From positions 66,527,501-66,591,500 of the forward strand of contig CP136890.1 in NCBI GenBank assembly GCA_034359265.1: a DNA stretch of 64,000 nt, given 5' to 3'. The DNA comes from Canna indica. Taxonomy: Eukaryota > Streptophyta > Magnoliopsida > Zingiberales > Cannaceae. The notes beneath the pieces were generated by a model. That model was not told the origin of the DNA. It searched no databases and saw only the letters and a program-made list of their open reading frames with translations. Both the position numbers and the translations under genes were made by a program. Position 1 is the first letter of the stretch. Each line of letters starts with the position of its first letter. This document shows, one piece after another, positions 56,650 through 64,000 of the stretch.

Positions 56650-56805
56650 TGGACGATTTCGGCGCGCGTCCGAAGTGGACGATTCTGGCGCGAGTCCGAA
56701 GTGGACGATTCCGGCGCGAGTCCGAATTGGACGATTCCGGCGCGAGTCCGAATTGGACGATTCCGGCGCGAGTCCGAATTGGACGATTCCGGCGCGCGTC
56801 CGAAA
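56650..56805. repeat. Six 26-bp tandem repeats
   Basis: The unit TGGACGATTCCGGCGCGAGT + CCGAAT repeats exactly every 26 bp from 56650 to 56805. The first two and the last unit have one to three changes (CGCGCGT for CGCGAGT). The joints GTCC-GAATT-GGAC are palindromic. The array lies ~475-630 bp upstream of the TNP2-like start and could be an enhancer or protein-binding array. Confidence 0.92.
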
Positions 56806-56975
56806 TTAATCTAAACCCTAATAATTAATCTAACAAATTAAATAATTAATCTAAACAATTAATCTAAACAATTATAAAACAATTATAAAACAATTAATTA
56901 ACAATTATAAAACAATATAATATATATATATATAATTATAAATTCCGGCGCCGGAGTCCACCCTCCGGCGTCGGC

Positions 56976-57010
56976 GTACAGTGGTCGGACACACTGTCCG
57001 ACCACTGTAC
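56976..57010. repeat. Perfect 16-bp palindrome with 3-nt loop
   Basis: GTACAGTGGTCGGACA at 56976-56991 is followed by CAC and the exact inverse at 56995-57010. Two more hairpins follow at 57016-57046 (CCGGCGGCGG arms) and 57044-57077 (GAAACCCTA/TAGGGTTTC core). Confidence 0.92.
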
Positions 57011-57264
57011 AAGGTCCGGCGGCGGCCATCGGCCGACCGCCGCCGGCCGAAACCCTAGAAATAGGGTTTCGGTCGGATTGATTCCCGCCGGCCGCAACGG
57101 GAAGAGACGGCCGGCCGGCGAGGCATACCTGAACAAGTCGGCAGCAGCGGGAGGAGGAAGAGGCGTCGTCGGCGTTGGCAGCAGCGGCGGCGAGAGGCGA
57201 GAGCAGCGGCGGCGGCAGCAGCGGGAGGAAGAAGGGTCGGGCGCGACTGGTGCCCTATATAAAC

Positions 57265-57550
57265 TTATCAGCAACGGCTCACTCGCCCGTTAGAAAGCCG
57301 TTGCTGATAAGTTATCATCAGCAACGGCTCACTTATCCGTTAGCAAGCCGTTGCTGATAATTAAAATATCAGCAACGGCTCGCCTTTCCGTCAGAAAGCC
57401 GTTGCTGATAATTAAAATAATCCGCAACGGCTCGGGTGTCCGTTAGAACGCCGTTGCAGATACAAATATCTGCAACGGCTCGAGCGGCCGTAAGAACGCC
57501 GTTGCAAATAGCAACGGCTTGAGCGGTCGTTGCTGATAGCCGTTGCTGAA
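57265..57550. repeat. CACTA subterminal repeats (5' end of nested copy)
   Basis: Six or seven ~45-bp units, each ATCAGCAACGGCT ... AGCCGTTGCTGAT, i.e. inverted pairs that can fold. Two units have CTGCAACGGC/GCCGTTGCAG in place of CAG/CTG. Confidence 0.85.
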
Positions 57551-58334
57551 GACCAAGTTTCTAGTAGTGATATATTTATAATTTAAGTTTTATGATAAAT
57601 ATTAAACAAAAAATCAAACTCGAGTAGGAGACCTACAGCCAGACGGTGGTGCAGCGCGGGGGAACCCCGGAGGACTTTGACGCAGCAACGTGGGTCGAGG
57701 CCGCAGGTGGCTGGGACCATGGCCGCGTATATGGCTTTGCAGATAGTGGTCATGCGCGAGCCGTACTAGGGCCACTTGGGGCACCGACCCCTCCGGTCGC
57801 TGGTGAGCGGCCGTCCACCTCTAGATCCAGTTATGATCATAGTAGCAGAATAAGGACTCTAGAGGAGACGGTCGCGCGTCAGAGTCAGATGATGGCGGAG
57901 ATGCATGCTATGCTACGCAACATGTCAGGTCATCCCGAAGTAGGCATCTCTTTGGCATCATCTAATCCATCGTCCTCGAGTCAGTCCACGCCGGTGTATA
58001 CTCAAGCACTCCAAACCCCGCCATATGATCCAGATCATCCTCCATCGTCATCGTGAGATTTTTTTTATATTGACTTTGTTACTGAGATATTGGACTTGTT
58101 TAATTTATTTTGTTTGGATATTGATACTTTAATTTTGCATTTGAATAGTTTTTATACTATTGTGGATAATTATCAATATAAATATAATTGTTTTGATGTA
58201 TATCTGAGTGTATTTGTGATGTGTGAATGAATGTATGTATGAGTGTATGAGTGTGTGGGTTATGTATCATATAATGTATCAATGTATCAATGGAAATTTT
58301 AAATTTTAAATTTTTTCGTTACCAGGTTCACATC

Positions 58335-58682
58335 ATCAGCAACGGCTTTCCCACGGCCGTCCGTGGGAAAGTCGTTGCTAAAAGTGTATGGAAAGCCGTT
58401 GCTGATGACCTACAGCAACGGCTTAGCGACGGTATTTTACTAACGGCGTTGCTACGGACTCAGCGGCTGTTGCTATTAATGTTATCCGCAACGGCTCCGG
58501 GTCCGTGGCAAAACCGTTGCTGATAATATTTTTAGTAACGGCCGCTCGGGCTGTTGCTAAGTTATCAATAATGCGAGTTTCTGCGACGGCACCATTGCAA
58601 CGGCTCCGGCCGTTGCTGATGGTCTTCAGCAACAGCTCAACAACGGCATGAGCCGTTGCTGATGCTCATTTTTCTAATAGTA
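58335..58682. repeat. Subterminal repeats and decayed TIR of the plus CACTA copy
   Basis: AGCAACGGC and GCCGTTGCT repeats, ending in TTTTTCTAATAGTA at 58669-58682. This matches the nested copy's left end read backwards, with CTAGTAGTG changed to CTAATAGTA. Confidence 0.85.
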
Positions 58683-60470
58683 AGAGATACGACATTACAA
58701 GCACGTTATCTTCGAGATCAGCCTCGATTCATTCTGAGCAATATCCCCACGAGATTGTCGGGTGACGTCATCACCTCGACCTGCAATAAATACAGACACA
58801 ACACGCTTCAGGAACATTAAGTTCTATTTTTTATTATCTTCACCTCGAAGTCCCACTAACTTGAGCGTTAGAGTATCTTTTGCATGTTCCCCGCCGGAGT
58901 TGCATTTGACTAGGAGAGACATCGAGCAGAACCAGACTACTCCGATCCTCAAGCAAAAATATTTCTTGAATTGGATGTTAATCTTGAGTTTGAATTTACA
59001 TATATATATATGTTTGTTTGATCAGATGGGATAATAAAATATCACAAGGAATTAAATAGGACAAAAAAATTATGTAATGTATATCGATAAAATATACTAT
59101 CAATTTTATTTCATATTAATTCTATTTATTTTAATTTAAATATTAAATAAATGAAAATTTAAAATTCATATTTTATTTTATCTAAATTAATAATCATCCT
59201 TTATTTTACTCTTATTCAATTCTTCTGTTATGACACGAAGCAAATTAGTCCAATGTGTATTCGAGGATATGAAGATTGAGGTTGTTGTACGTAGTTAAAT
59301 AAAGGTGTCAATAAAGACAAGGAAGCACGACGTAAGAAGATTATAATGTGCAATGACTAATATATATCTATACATCTGGGTCCTCATGGCTCATACCAAG
59401 TGTGACAAATCTTTGCGACGAATGCTAGATGACAAAGTTACAAGACAAAATTAAATTAAGAGCTTGTAAAGAAAACAGAACGATAAATTAAGAGCATGCA
59501 TGAGCTCAAGTTGAGTGTTGCAGCTGCCTCGGAAATCGCAGCTGGCAAAGACGGGTTTCCCGTGCATAAAACTTTGAGATGCCGATCGAAGCTCGTAAAG
59601 TTTAAGTGGCAGCAATTAACGATGTCAATAGTGGACGCGTTCATTTTTATAATCCCATCCAGGAAACAGGCAATAGCAAATGTCCAAATTTGTTTTTTAT
59701 ATAATATATGCAACAACAACAACAAGAATATATTTATAGCACAAACCGAATTGCATGCCCTTTAAAAGCCTTCAAACATGACATAATGCTCTCTTCTCTG
59801 ACTTATACTACACCAATTATAATATTTTTAATTTTAATTTCTGCCACATGTCATCCCAAAAGGATGACATCTTCCTCAACTTTTTAGGGCACTCCTAAAA
59901 GTCCCGCCAAGCTACAGTTTTGTGACCTAGCTTTTACATTAATGCAATATATATACATTAAAATTTGTTTTTATTTTATGCTTAAAACACTTGATTCAGC
60001 TTACTTTTGATTAAAATACAAATATAGTGAAAATTCTTAAAGATATTTTTTATAAAAAATATCTTCAAAAGTAAGCTTAGTTAATAAGGATTTTTTTCGT
60101 CCCAATTAATATATTGATATATGGTTATGGTATTGAGATAGAATTCCGTCTTCGTTTACTCATTGCAAAAAGCATATGTGAAAAGCTTTTAGAAATCTTG
60201 AGGTTGTGAGTGAAGGCAAATTGACGTTGGTAATTAATCAAGCAGTCAAACCTTCTTCCAGATTAACATGTCAAATTACTCAGCAAATATTCCAATACAT
60301 ATAACAAGACAAGCAATACGACAGACATAAATATGTTTTCTCGGAGACCAAGGATATATGCATGTTTGAACTTTGAACAGTGGCAGCTTTTGCGCATGTC
60401 TCCCCGGCACAATAAACCATGCACCATTAATTGTCTATAATTGCATGCTCCACTGCCGTCAGATCCTTCT
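58683..60470. other. Intergenic sequence upstream of the WOX gene
   Basis: AT-rich, with no ORF showing a domain. It holds a perfect 26-nt AT palindrome at 60040-60065 inside a wider inverted pair (AGCTTACTTTTGA at 59998, TCAAAAGTAAGCT at 60065), perhaps a small foldback element. The last few hundred bases probably contain the WOX promoter. Confidence 0.5.
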
Positions 60471-60478
60471 CCCCGTCT

Positions 60479-60487
60479 CCTATATAA
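60479..60487 (+). promoter_or_regulatory. Likely TATA box of the WOX gene
   Basis: CCTATATAATC lies ~90 nt before the ATG, so transcription would begin near 60510 with a ~60-nt leader. It is the best TATA match close to the gene. Confidence 0.55.
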
Positions 60488-60573
60488 TCAGCGGCTTTCA
60501 TCTATTGATTTCAGAACTCAAGGCGATCGAGCTTAAGGGTCAGCGAGAGGGAAGACGAAGACATACATAATAT

Positions 60574-61174
60574 ATGGACGTTATGGCTGCCGGAGCAAAG
60601 TGTGGGAGGTGGAACCCGACGGCGGAGCAGGTGAAGGTGCTTACCGAGCTGTTCCAGGCCGGGCTGCGTACCCCGACCGCGGACCAAATCCAGATGATCT
60701 CTGCCCGCCTTAGCGCCTTCGGGAAGATCGAGAGCAAGAATGTGTTCTACTGGTTTCAGAACCACAAGGCTCGGGAGCGCCACCGCAAGAAGCGCCGCCG
60801 CGGACCAGGCGATGTTGATGGTAGCGGTGGTGGTGGAGATCATGATCAGTTAAAAGCTAGAAGCAGTGAGTCGATTCATGCATGCATGCACGCACGCACT
60901 CACGTGGAGAAGAAATTTAGAACAAATTTAAGCTTCGACGGATCTAATTTTTTGTGACTTTTCTTTTTGTTTGGAGCATGCAGGTTATTGTGGGCTGAAG
61001 ATGAGGCAGGAAGTGGTGTGGCAGCGGGTGGCGGCGGAGAGAGAGACGGAGACGCTGGAGCTGTTCCCGTTGAAGTCGGATGAGGAGATGAAAGTGAGGA
61101 GGAGCGAGGTGTGCGGAATAGCGTCGAATTTGTTGTTGGATCCGCCATTGGAGTTGCGATTGAGCTTTCTGTAG
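60574..61174 (+). CDS. WOX5-like: WUSCHEL-related homeobox protein, WOX5/QHB type
   Basis: Two exons, 60574-60865 and 60984-61174, with GT-AG intron 60866-60983, give 160 residues. The WOX homeodomain covers residues ~10-75, with '[18 protein letters not shown]', the 'AGLRTPT' helix-1/2 spacing and helix 3 '[14 protein letters not shown]'. 'CGRWNPT' and 'GLRTPT' are typical of the WOX5/7 branch. Exon 2 has the WUS box TLELFPL (121-127) and an EAR-like C-terminus LELRLSFL (153-160), both repressor motifs that recruit TOPLESS-type co-repressors. By family it is a nuclear transcription factor of the root quiescent centre. The linker between homeodomain and WUS box is short, so the protein is shorter than I recall for Arabidopsis WOX5 (182 aa) and rice QHB. 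The exon is GC-rich, unlike its surroundings. Confidence 0.92.
60878..60906 (+). promoter_or_regulatory. CATGCATG / CACGTG-like cluster in the WOX intron
   Basis: The 118-bp intron contains CATGCATGCATGCACGCACG, an alternating purine-pyrimidine tract with two overlapping RY (CATGCATG) elements, followed by CACGTG (G-box). RY elements are bound by B3 factors and G-boxes by bHLH/bZIP factors. Function here is inference. Confidence 0.45.
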
Positions 61175-62080
61175 ATATATATTCGGCCAGTTAAAACCAA
61201 AAGCTCTACTGGTGACTCAGAGATCCATAAATTAAATTGATTTCTTATAATAATGTATTATTCGGCATATGCTTGTTCAACCTCGTGACCTCGATCAACC
61301 ATCGGTCTTTCTCCCAACAAAATCAACTCTACAATCACTCATCTTTGAAAAGGAATTGAAATTAAGTAAAGTACGATTCAAGATTTGTTAATTTGTTAGA
61401 AGACGAAAATGAATATTCAATAACAAATGCAAAAAAAAGAAAGTTCACATTTAAATAAAATAGCTCATATCGTAGATGATAGTTTTGAGACGGATAACAT
61501 AGTCAAACTTATCAACCATCTTGGTAGTTGGTATTATACTTCTTGTAGAAGGCCATATATATAATATTAATTGAAACCCTGTAGAAGGTTTCAAGGCATC
61601 GAACATGTCCACTGAGATAGCTCTTCTTATGTGGTTTTTTTTGCTTCATGTTCTTCTCCTTCTTGTTTATTATTAGTATTTATTTTTCCTCCTTTCTGGT
61701 GTTAATTTTACACAAATGCTACTTTAGAACTGGTCTTATTTATTATTTCTAGTGAACGCAGTCACATATCTTGGTTTAACAATATGGGTAGTCATTGAGT
61801 ACTGATTTTAGTTTGATGTATTGATGGTTTAAACTAGTTTGGCAAAATAGTCCATTGAATCAAAATCGCGGGGAGGGATGTAGACTCAAATCCAGTGGCT
61901 ATGTTGCGCGGCAAGAGCTATACGCGGGATCGTGGTCATCCATGAGCAGGGACACATCACATAAATAGCAGCACATTGGATAATGCAGATACTATATTAT
62001 CTGCATTCACACAGCATTTGCATATATATTGTATTTTAATAAAAGTTAATAAAATAATATATTTAATAAAAATCAAGGGG
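61175..62080. other. Downstream intergenic sequence
   Basis: AT-rich, with no supported gene. The terminator of the WOX gene is not identifiable by a clear AATAAA. Confidence 0.5.
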
Positions 62081-62160
62081 CACTACAGCAAATGTAAGAG
62101 AAAGCGGCGGATTAAAATCGACGCTAGTGACTAACGCCTGTTTTAATCACGAAAATTATG
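62081..62160 (+). mobile_element. CACTA-like terminus
   Basis: CACTACAGCAAATGTAAGAG is followed by 'GCGGCGGATTAAAATCGACG' and 'GCCTGTTTTAATC', i.e. an inverted pair of subterminal type (GATTAAAAT/GTTTTAATC). This looks like one end of a CACTA element of another family. No matching right end was found before 64000. Confidence 0.45.
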
Positions 62161-62318
62161 TCCTCATTAAGGCGAAACCGGCGCAGCAAGAAGACGCCCG
62201 TTTGAGGTTTTTTTTTTCTTCACGCGATTTCGTTATCCCGCTCTCTTCTCTTCGTGCGCGCAACCCTGGAATCAGCCGCAAAAATTTTCCTATCTCCGCG
62301 ACCTCATGAAACCAACAA

Positions 62319-62681
62319 TTGATTTCTCCGATCCAGCTTTGCTTTCTTCTCTGCTTGTGGAAATTTTCTTCTCCCTCCTTTGCTTGCGACCTCATGAAAC
62401 CCTATTTCCTATCTCTGATCCAGCTTGCTTCCCCTTCTCAAATCCAGCTCCGATCCAGCTTGCTTTCCTATGTCCCTATCTCTTGGACCCGGGCGTTCTC
62501 CTTCTCCTCCTCACTGCTGTTGGACGACCTCGTACTTGCCCCGGAGGCCCACGCTCCAAAGACGGAGACGACCCGGAGCGGCGGCGGGTGGGACACGCTT
62601 GGGCGGCGGCTGCTTGACCTCATCTTCCCTAAGCGCAGCTCCGGTATTTTGCTTGGAAATTATTTTTGTCGGATATACTGA
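62319..62681 (+). CDS. Uncharacterised ORF, possible first exon
   Basis: A 120-codon frame whose second half is GC-rich and reads 'LLLDDLVLAPEAHAPKTETT' and 'GGWDTLGRRLLDLIFPKRS', which has protein-like composition. It is followed by CCGGTATTTT, a possible splice donor. A CT-rich leader precedes it. I do not recognise a domain. It lies just inside the CACTA-like terminus and could be a captured exon or a real 5' exon. Confidence 0.3.
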   Translation: MISPIQLCFLLCLWKFSSPSFACDLMKPYFLSLIQLASPSQIQLRSSLLSYVPISWTRAFSFSSSLLLDDLVLAPEAHAPKTETTRSGGGWDTLGRRLLDLIFPKRSSGILLGNYFCRIY

Positions 62682-62699
62682 TGAAGTGATCTAGAACTA

Positions 62700-63310
62700 G
62701 GTCGGTTAATCATGTGCATTGAATTGAATTGAGAAGTCAATAAGGTTTTCTTCATTATCTGAACAGTTTTTATGGGTTCTTTTAGGTCAATCACCAGTTA
62801 TCGTATTGACTCTCTTGGCTACTCATCATTAATAACTACTGCTTGGAGCTAAATATAGTCATATAAATATGAACATAACTTTAATTGAAGTCACTTAAGC
62901 AAATCAATTCAGTTATTGGAGAGGCGGAGTTTGTCTTCCAACCTGTTTGTTTCATAAGCAATATTGACAAAAGAAAATGCTTTAAATGGGGTAAAAAATG
63001 GTAAAGGTTTTGAGCCTGATTCCGTCAAAATATGAAGCTTGAAAAATAAAGATTTAAAGTTTTGATACTACACTAGTTAACAAAGACCTAACAACTGAAA
63101 TGTTAGATGAATTATATTGGCCTATGGGCAATGGGTGGAATGGTGGAATTATGAAGTAACTATAAGTATGAGATACCTGATCTCCTTGAAATTGCATATT
63201 TGAGTGAATTTTATGTGCTTAAACCCCATAAGCGCGCTTGACCGCTCCGTTAAGTCAATTACTTGTCAGGCCTCACTTCAACAGTTATCTTAGGGCAATG
63301 AAACAATTAT
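62700..63310. other. Non-coding stretch, possible intron
   Basis: AT-rich, without a supported frame. If the flanking exon-like pieces belong together this would be an intron. Confidence 0.35.
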
Positions 63311-63311
63311 C

Positions 63312-63653
63312 TTAGGGAGTTTGTTGATCAAAATGATAAGCTTCTTCAAGATGGCAGGGATATGCTGGTCTGAGGACCCTGGTTCTGTTATTATCAAAAA
63401 ATCATATGCAATAGGTTGGCTACCAAGGCACATTGAGGTAAGTGAATGTAAGTTATGATTTCTCAGTCACAGGAAAACAATTTTTTAGTGATGCAGTTCT
63501 CACATGTGGAATTTCTGCAGATACGTTCCCTCGGAGCTCCTTATCCACTGATTCAGACAGTTGTTCTTCGTGACGATCAACTTCTTTTTCAAAGCAACAG
63601 TTCTTTGATTGCTGCATTGAGCAATGCGCACTGTTTGTTCCATATACCTATTG
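63312..63653 (+). pseudogene. VPS39-like (CNH domain) gene fragment
   Basis: A first piece (to 63437) reads 'FVDQNDKLLQDGR', then needs a +1 shift (extra G near 63360), then 'ICWSEDPGSVIIKKSYAIGWLPRHIE', ending at a GTAAG donor. A second piece, 63521-63653, follows an AG acceptor and reads 'IRSLGAPYPLIQTVVLRDDQ' and on to 'AALSNAHCLFHIPIG', ending at GT. Sequence and exon joint match the citron-homology domain of plant VPS39-type proteins, subunits of the HOPS tethering complex at the vacuole (recalled from family knowledge). No neighbouring exons are seen on either side in the window. The shift suggests a dead copy or captured fragment. Confidence 0.65.
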
Positions 63654-64000
63654 GTTGTTTATTCATTACCATAATATTTAATATTTTAGCTGCCTGAATA
63701 TGGGATCTCCCTTTCCTTGTGCGAGGAATGTTCTGAACTTGTAAAATTGGATCAGGCAGAAGGTCAAAATATTAATCATCACATAAATACATAACTGGAT
63801 TTGCCCACTTAAAGATAACTGTTTTTGCTAGAGTACAGTTAAGCTACTCATTAAATTGGATTTACCCACTTAAATTGGATTTTGATTAGATCATTTCATG
63901 TCCCCAATTAAGCTACTCATAGTTAATTAATTCCTGCTCAATTATGTAGTGATGATTTGCAAGTCTTGCATCATAAGGAAAGCATTTCTTCTTGTAATTG
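63654..64000. other. Non-coding end of window
   Basis: AT-rich. The next VPS39 exon expected after 'PIG' is not visible. A direct repeat of 'TTAAATTGGATTT(A/G)CCCACTTAAA' type occurs at ~63790-63880. Confidence 0.4.

Larger units (their letters stand above)
51190..57569 (-). mobile_element. Nested CACTA transposon, 6380 bp, both ends intact
   Basis: Termini are CACTACTAGAAA at 51190-51201 and its inverse TTTCTAGTAGTG at 57558-57569, with a 3-bp ATA duplication. Inside, on the minus strand, are a TNP2-like gene (56177-53476, deleted and frameshifted) and a five-exon Transposase_24-type gene (53400-51865, with two stops). Subterminal repeats fill 51205-51595 and 57265-57550. It is structurally complete but cannot make its own transposase. 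The disrupted site in the host copy equals the corresponding intron sequence of the nested copy (52318-52396). Confidence 0.92.
50160..58056 (+). pseudogene. Transposase_24-type CACTA second gene, plus copy (five exons)
   Basis: Exons by comparison with the nested copy: 50160-50377, 50456-50579, 50644-50961, 51037-51156 and 57628-58056. The product is a basic N-terminus (MSGRGYRRRRASE), 'WPTWSHVPSEHVDMLWREFE', 'RNGWGGAARHTGGSVAFAVHA'-like core, a 'THRRAHGTGEYIDNRAA' block and a Ser-rich tail with a coiled coil ('TVARQSQMMAEMHAML'). In En/Spm the second protein binds subterminal repeats. Defects: TGA at 50502-50504 (CGA in the other copy), first intron donor GT changed to AT at 50378, and a 6.4-kb insertion in intron 4. 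Exons 3, 4 and 5 remain in frame. Confidence 0.8.
49611..58682 (+). mobile_element. CACTA transposon, plus-strand copy (5' truncated), carrying a nested CACTA
   Basis: The left part is missing: it starts at 49611 within the DUF4216 part of the TNP2-like gene, at the copia LTR joint. It then carries the whole second gene (Transposase_24 type) in five exons, whose last intron is interrupted by another CACTA (51190-57569). After exon 5 it has the 3' region, subterminal AGCAACGGC repeats (58335-58660) and a decayed terminus TTTTTCTAATAGTA (expected ...CTAGTAGTG). Confidence 0.88.

Noticed and set aside
59456..59765. Overlapping 89-codon frames on both strands
   Set aside because: Same length on both strands in AT-rich DNA with no domain, so chance frames.
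60571..60843. Minus-strand frame over the WOX exon
   Set aside because: Antisense shadow of the GC-rich homeodomain exon.

Overview
The window is nuclear DNA of a flowering plant. It holds a plant-specific DYW-type pentatricopeptide-repeat (PPR) gene, a WUSCHEL-related homeobox gene of the WOX5/QHB type, and nested plant transposon families (Tekay/Del-like Ty3, SIRE-like Ty1, L1-type LINE, CACTA, Helitron). The GC-rich WOX exon would fit a monocot, but I cannot name the species. Roughly 85% of the window is transposon-derived.

Layout. (1) 1-3689: the end of a long LTR, a second LTR fragment, and about two copies of a ~730-bp AT-rich tandem repeat. (2) 3690-8300: a gag-protease-only LTR element on the minus strand, whose right LTR carries three exact 380-bp tandem units of LTR + primer-binding site + leader. 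(3) 8301-31388: a nest of a Tekay-like Ty3 family with ~2.8-kb LTRs: two LTR copies in opposite orientation, a truncated internal region, a shared LTR, a nearly full internal region broken by a solo LTR (target-site duplication CCAAT), and a mosaic terminal LTR. (4) 31389-33960: a decayed L1-type LINE. (5) 34589-36673: an intact PPR-DYW gene. (6) 37408-38087: a non-autonomous Helitron. (7) 39752-49610: further Ty3-like LTR pieces and a decayed SIRE-like Ty1/copia element between two copia LTRs. (8) 49611-58682: a CACTA transposon (plus strand, 5' truncated) with a second CACTA of the same family (minus strand, 51190-57569) inserted in its last intron. (9) 60574-61174: the WOX gene. (10) 62081-63653: a CACTA-like terminus, an uncharacterised ORF and a frameshifted VPS39-like gene fragment.

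The two genes that look functional are the PPR protein (organellar RNA editing by family) and the WOX5-like repressor (root quiescent-centre identity by family). They are separated by about 24 kb of transposons and nothing links their functions. The pol genes I examined all carry truncations, stops, frameshifts or lost catalytic residues.

The most unusual signal is in the long LTRs of the Ty3 family. Each complete copy has an array of 7-10 short imperfect hairpins about 35 nt long and ~45-55 bp apart. Their stems differ from unit to unit but often change on both arms together (for example GGAACAA/TTGTTCC, GGAATAA/TTATTCC, GGAGCAA/TTGCTCC). Two further hairpins in the same LTRs show the same kind of two-sided change between copies. 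This suggests maintenance of folded DNA or RNA, but no computation was run.
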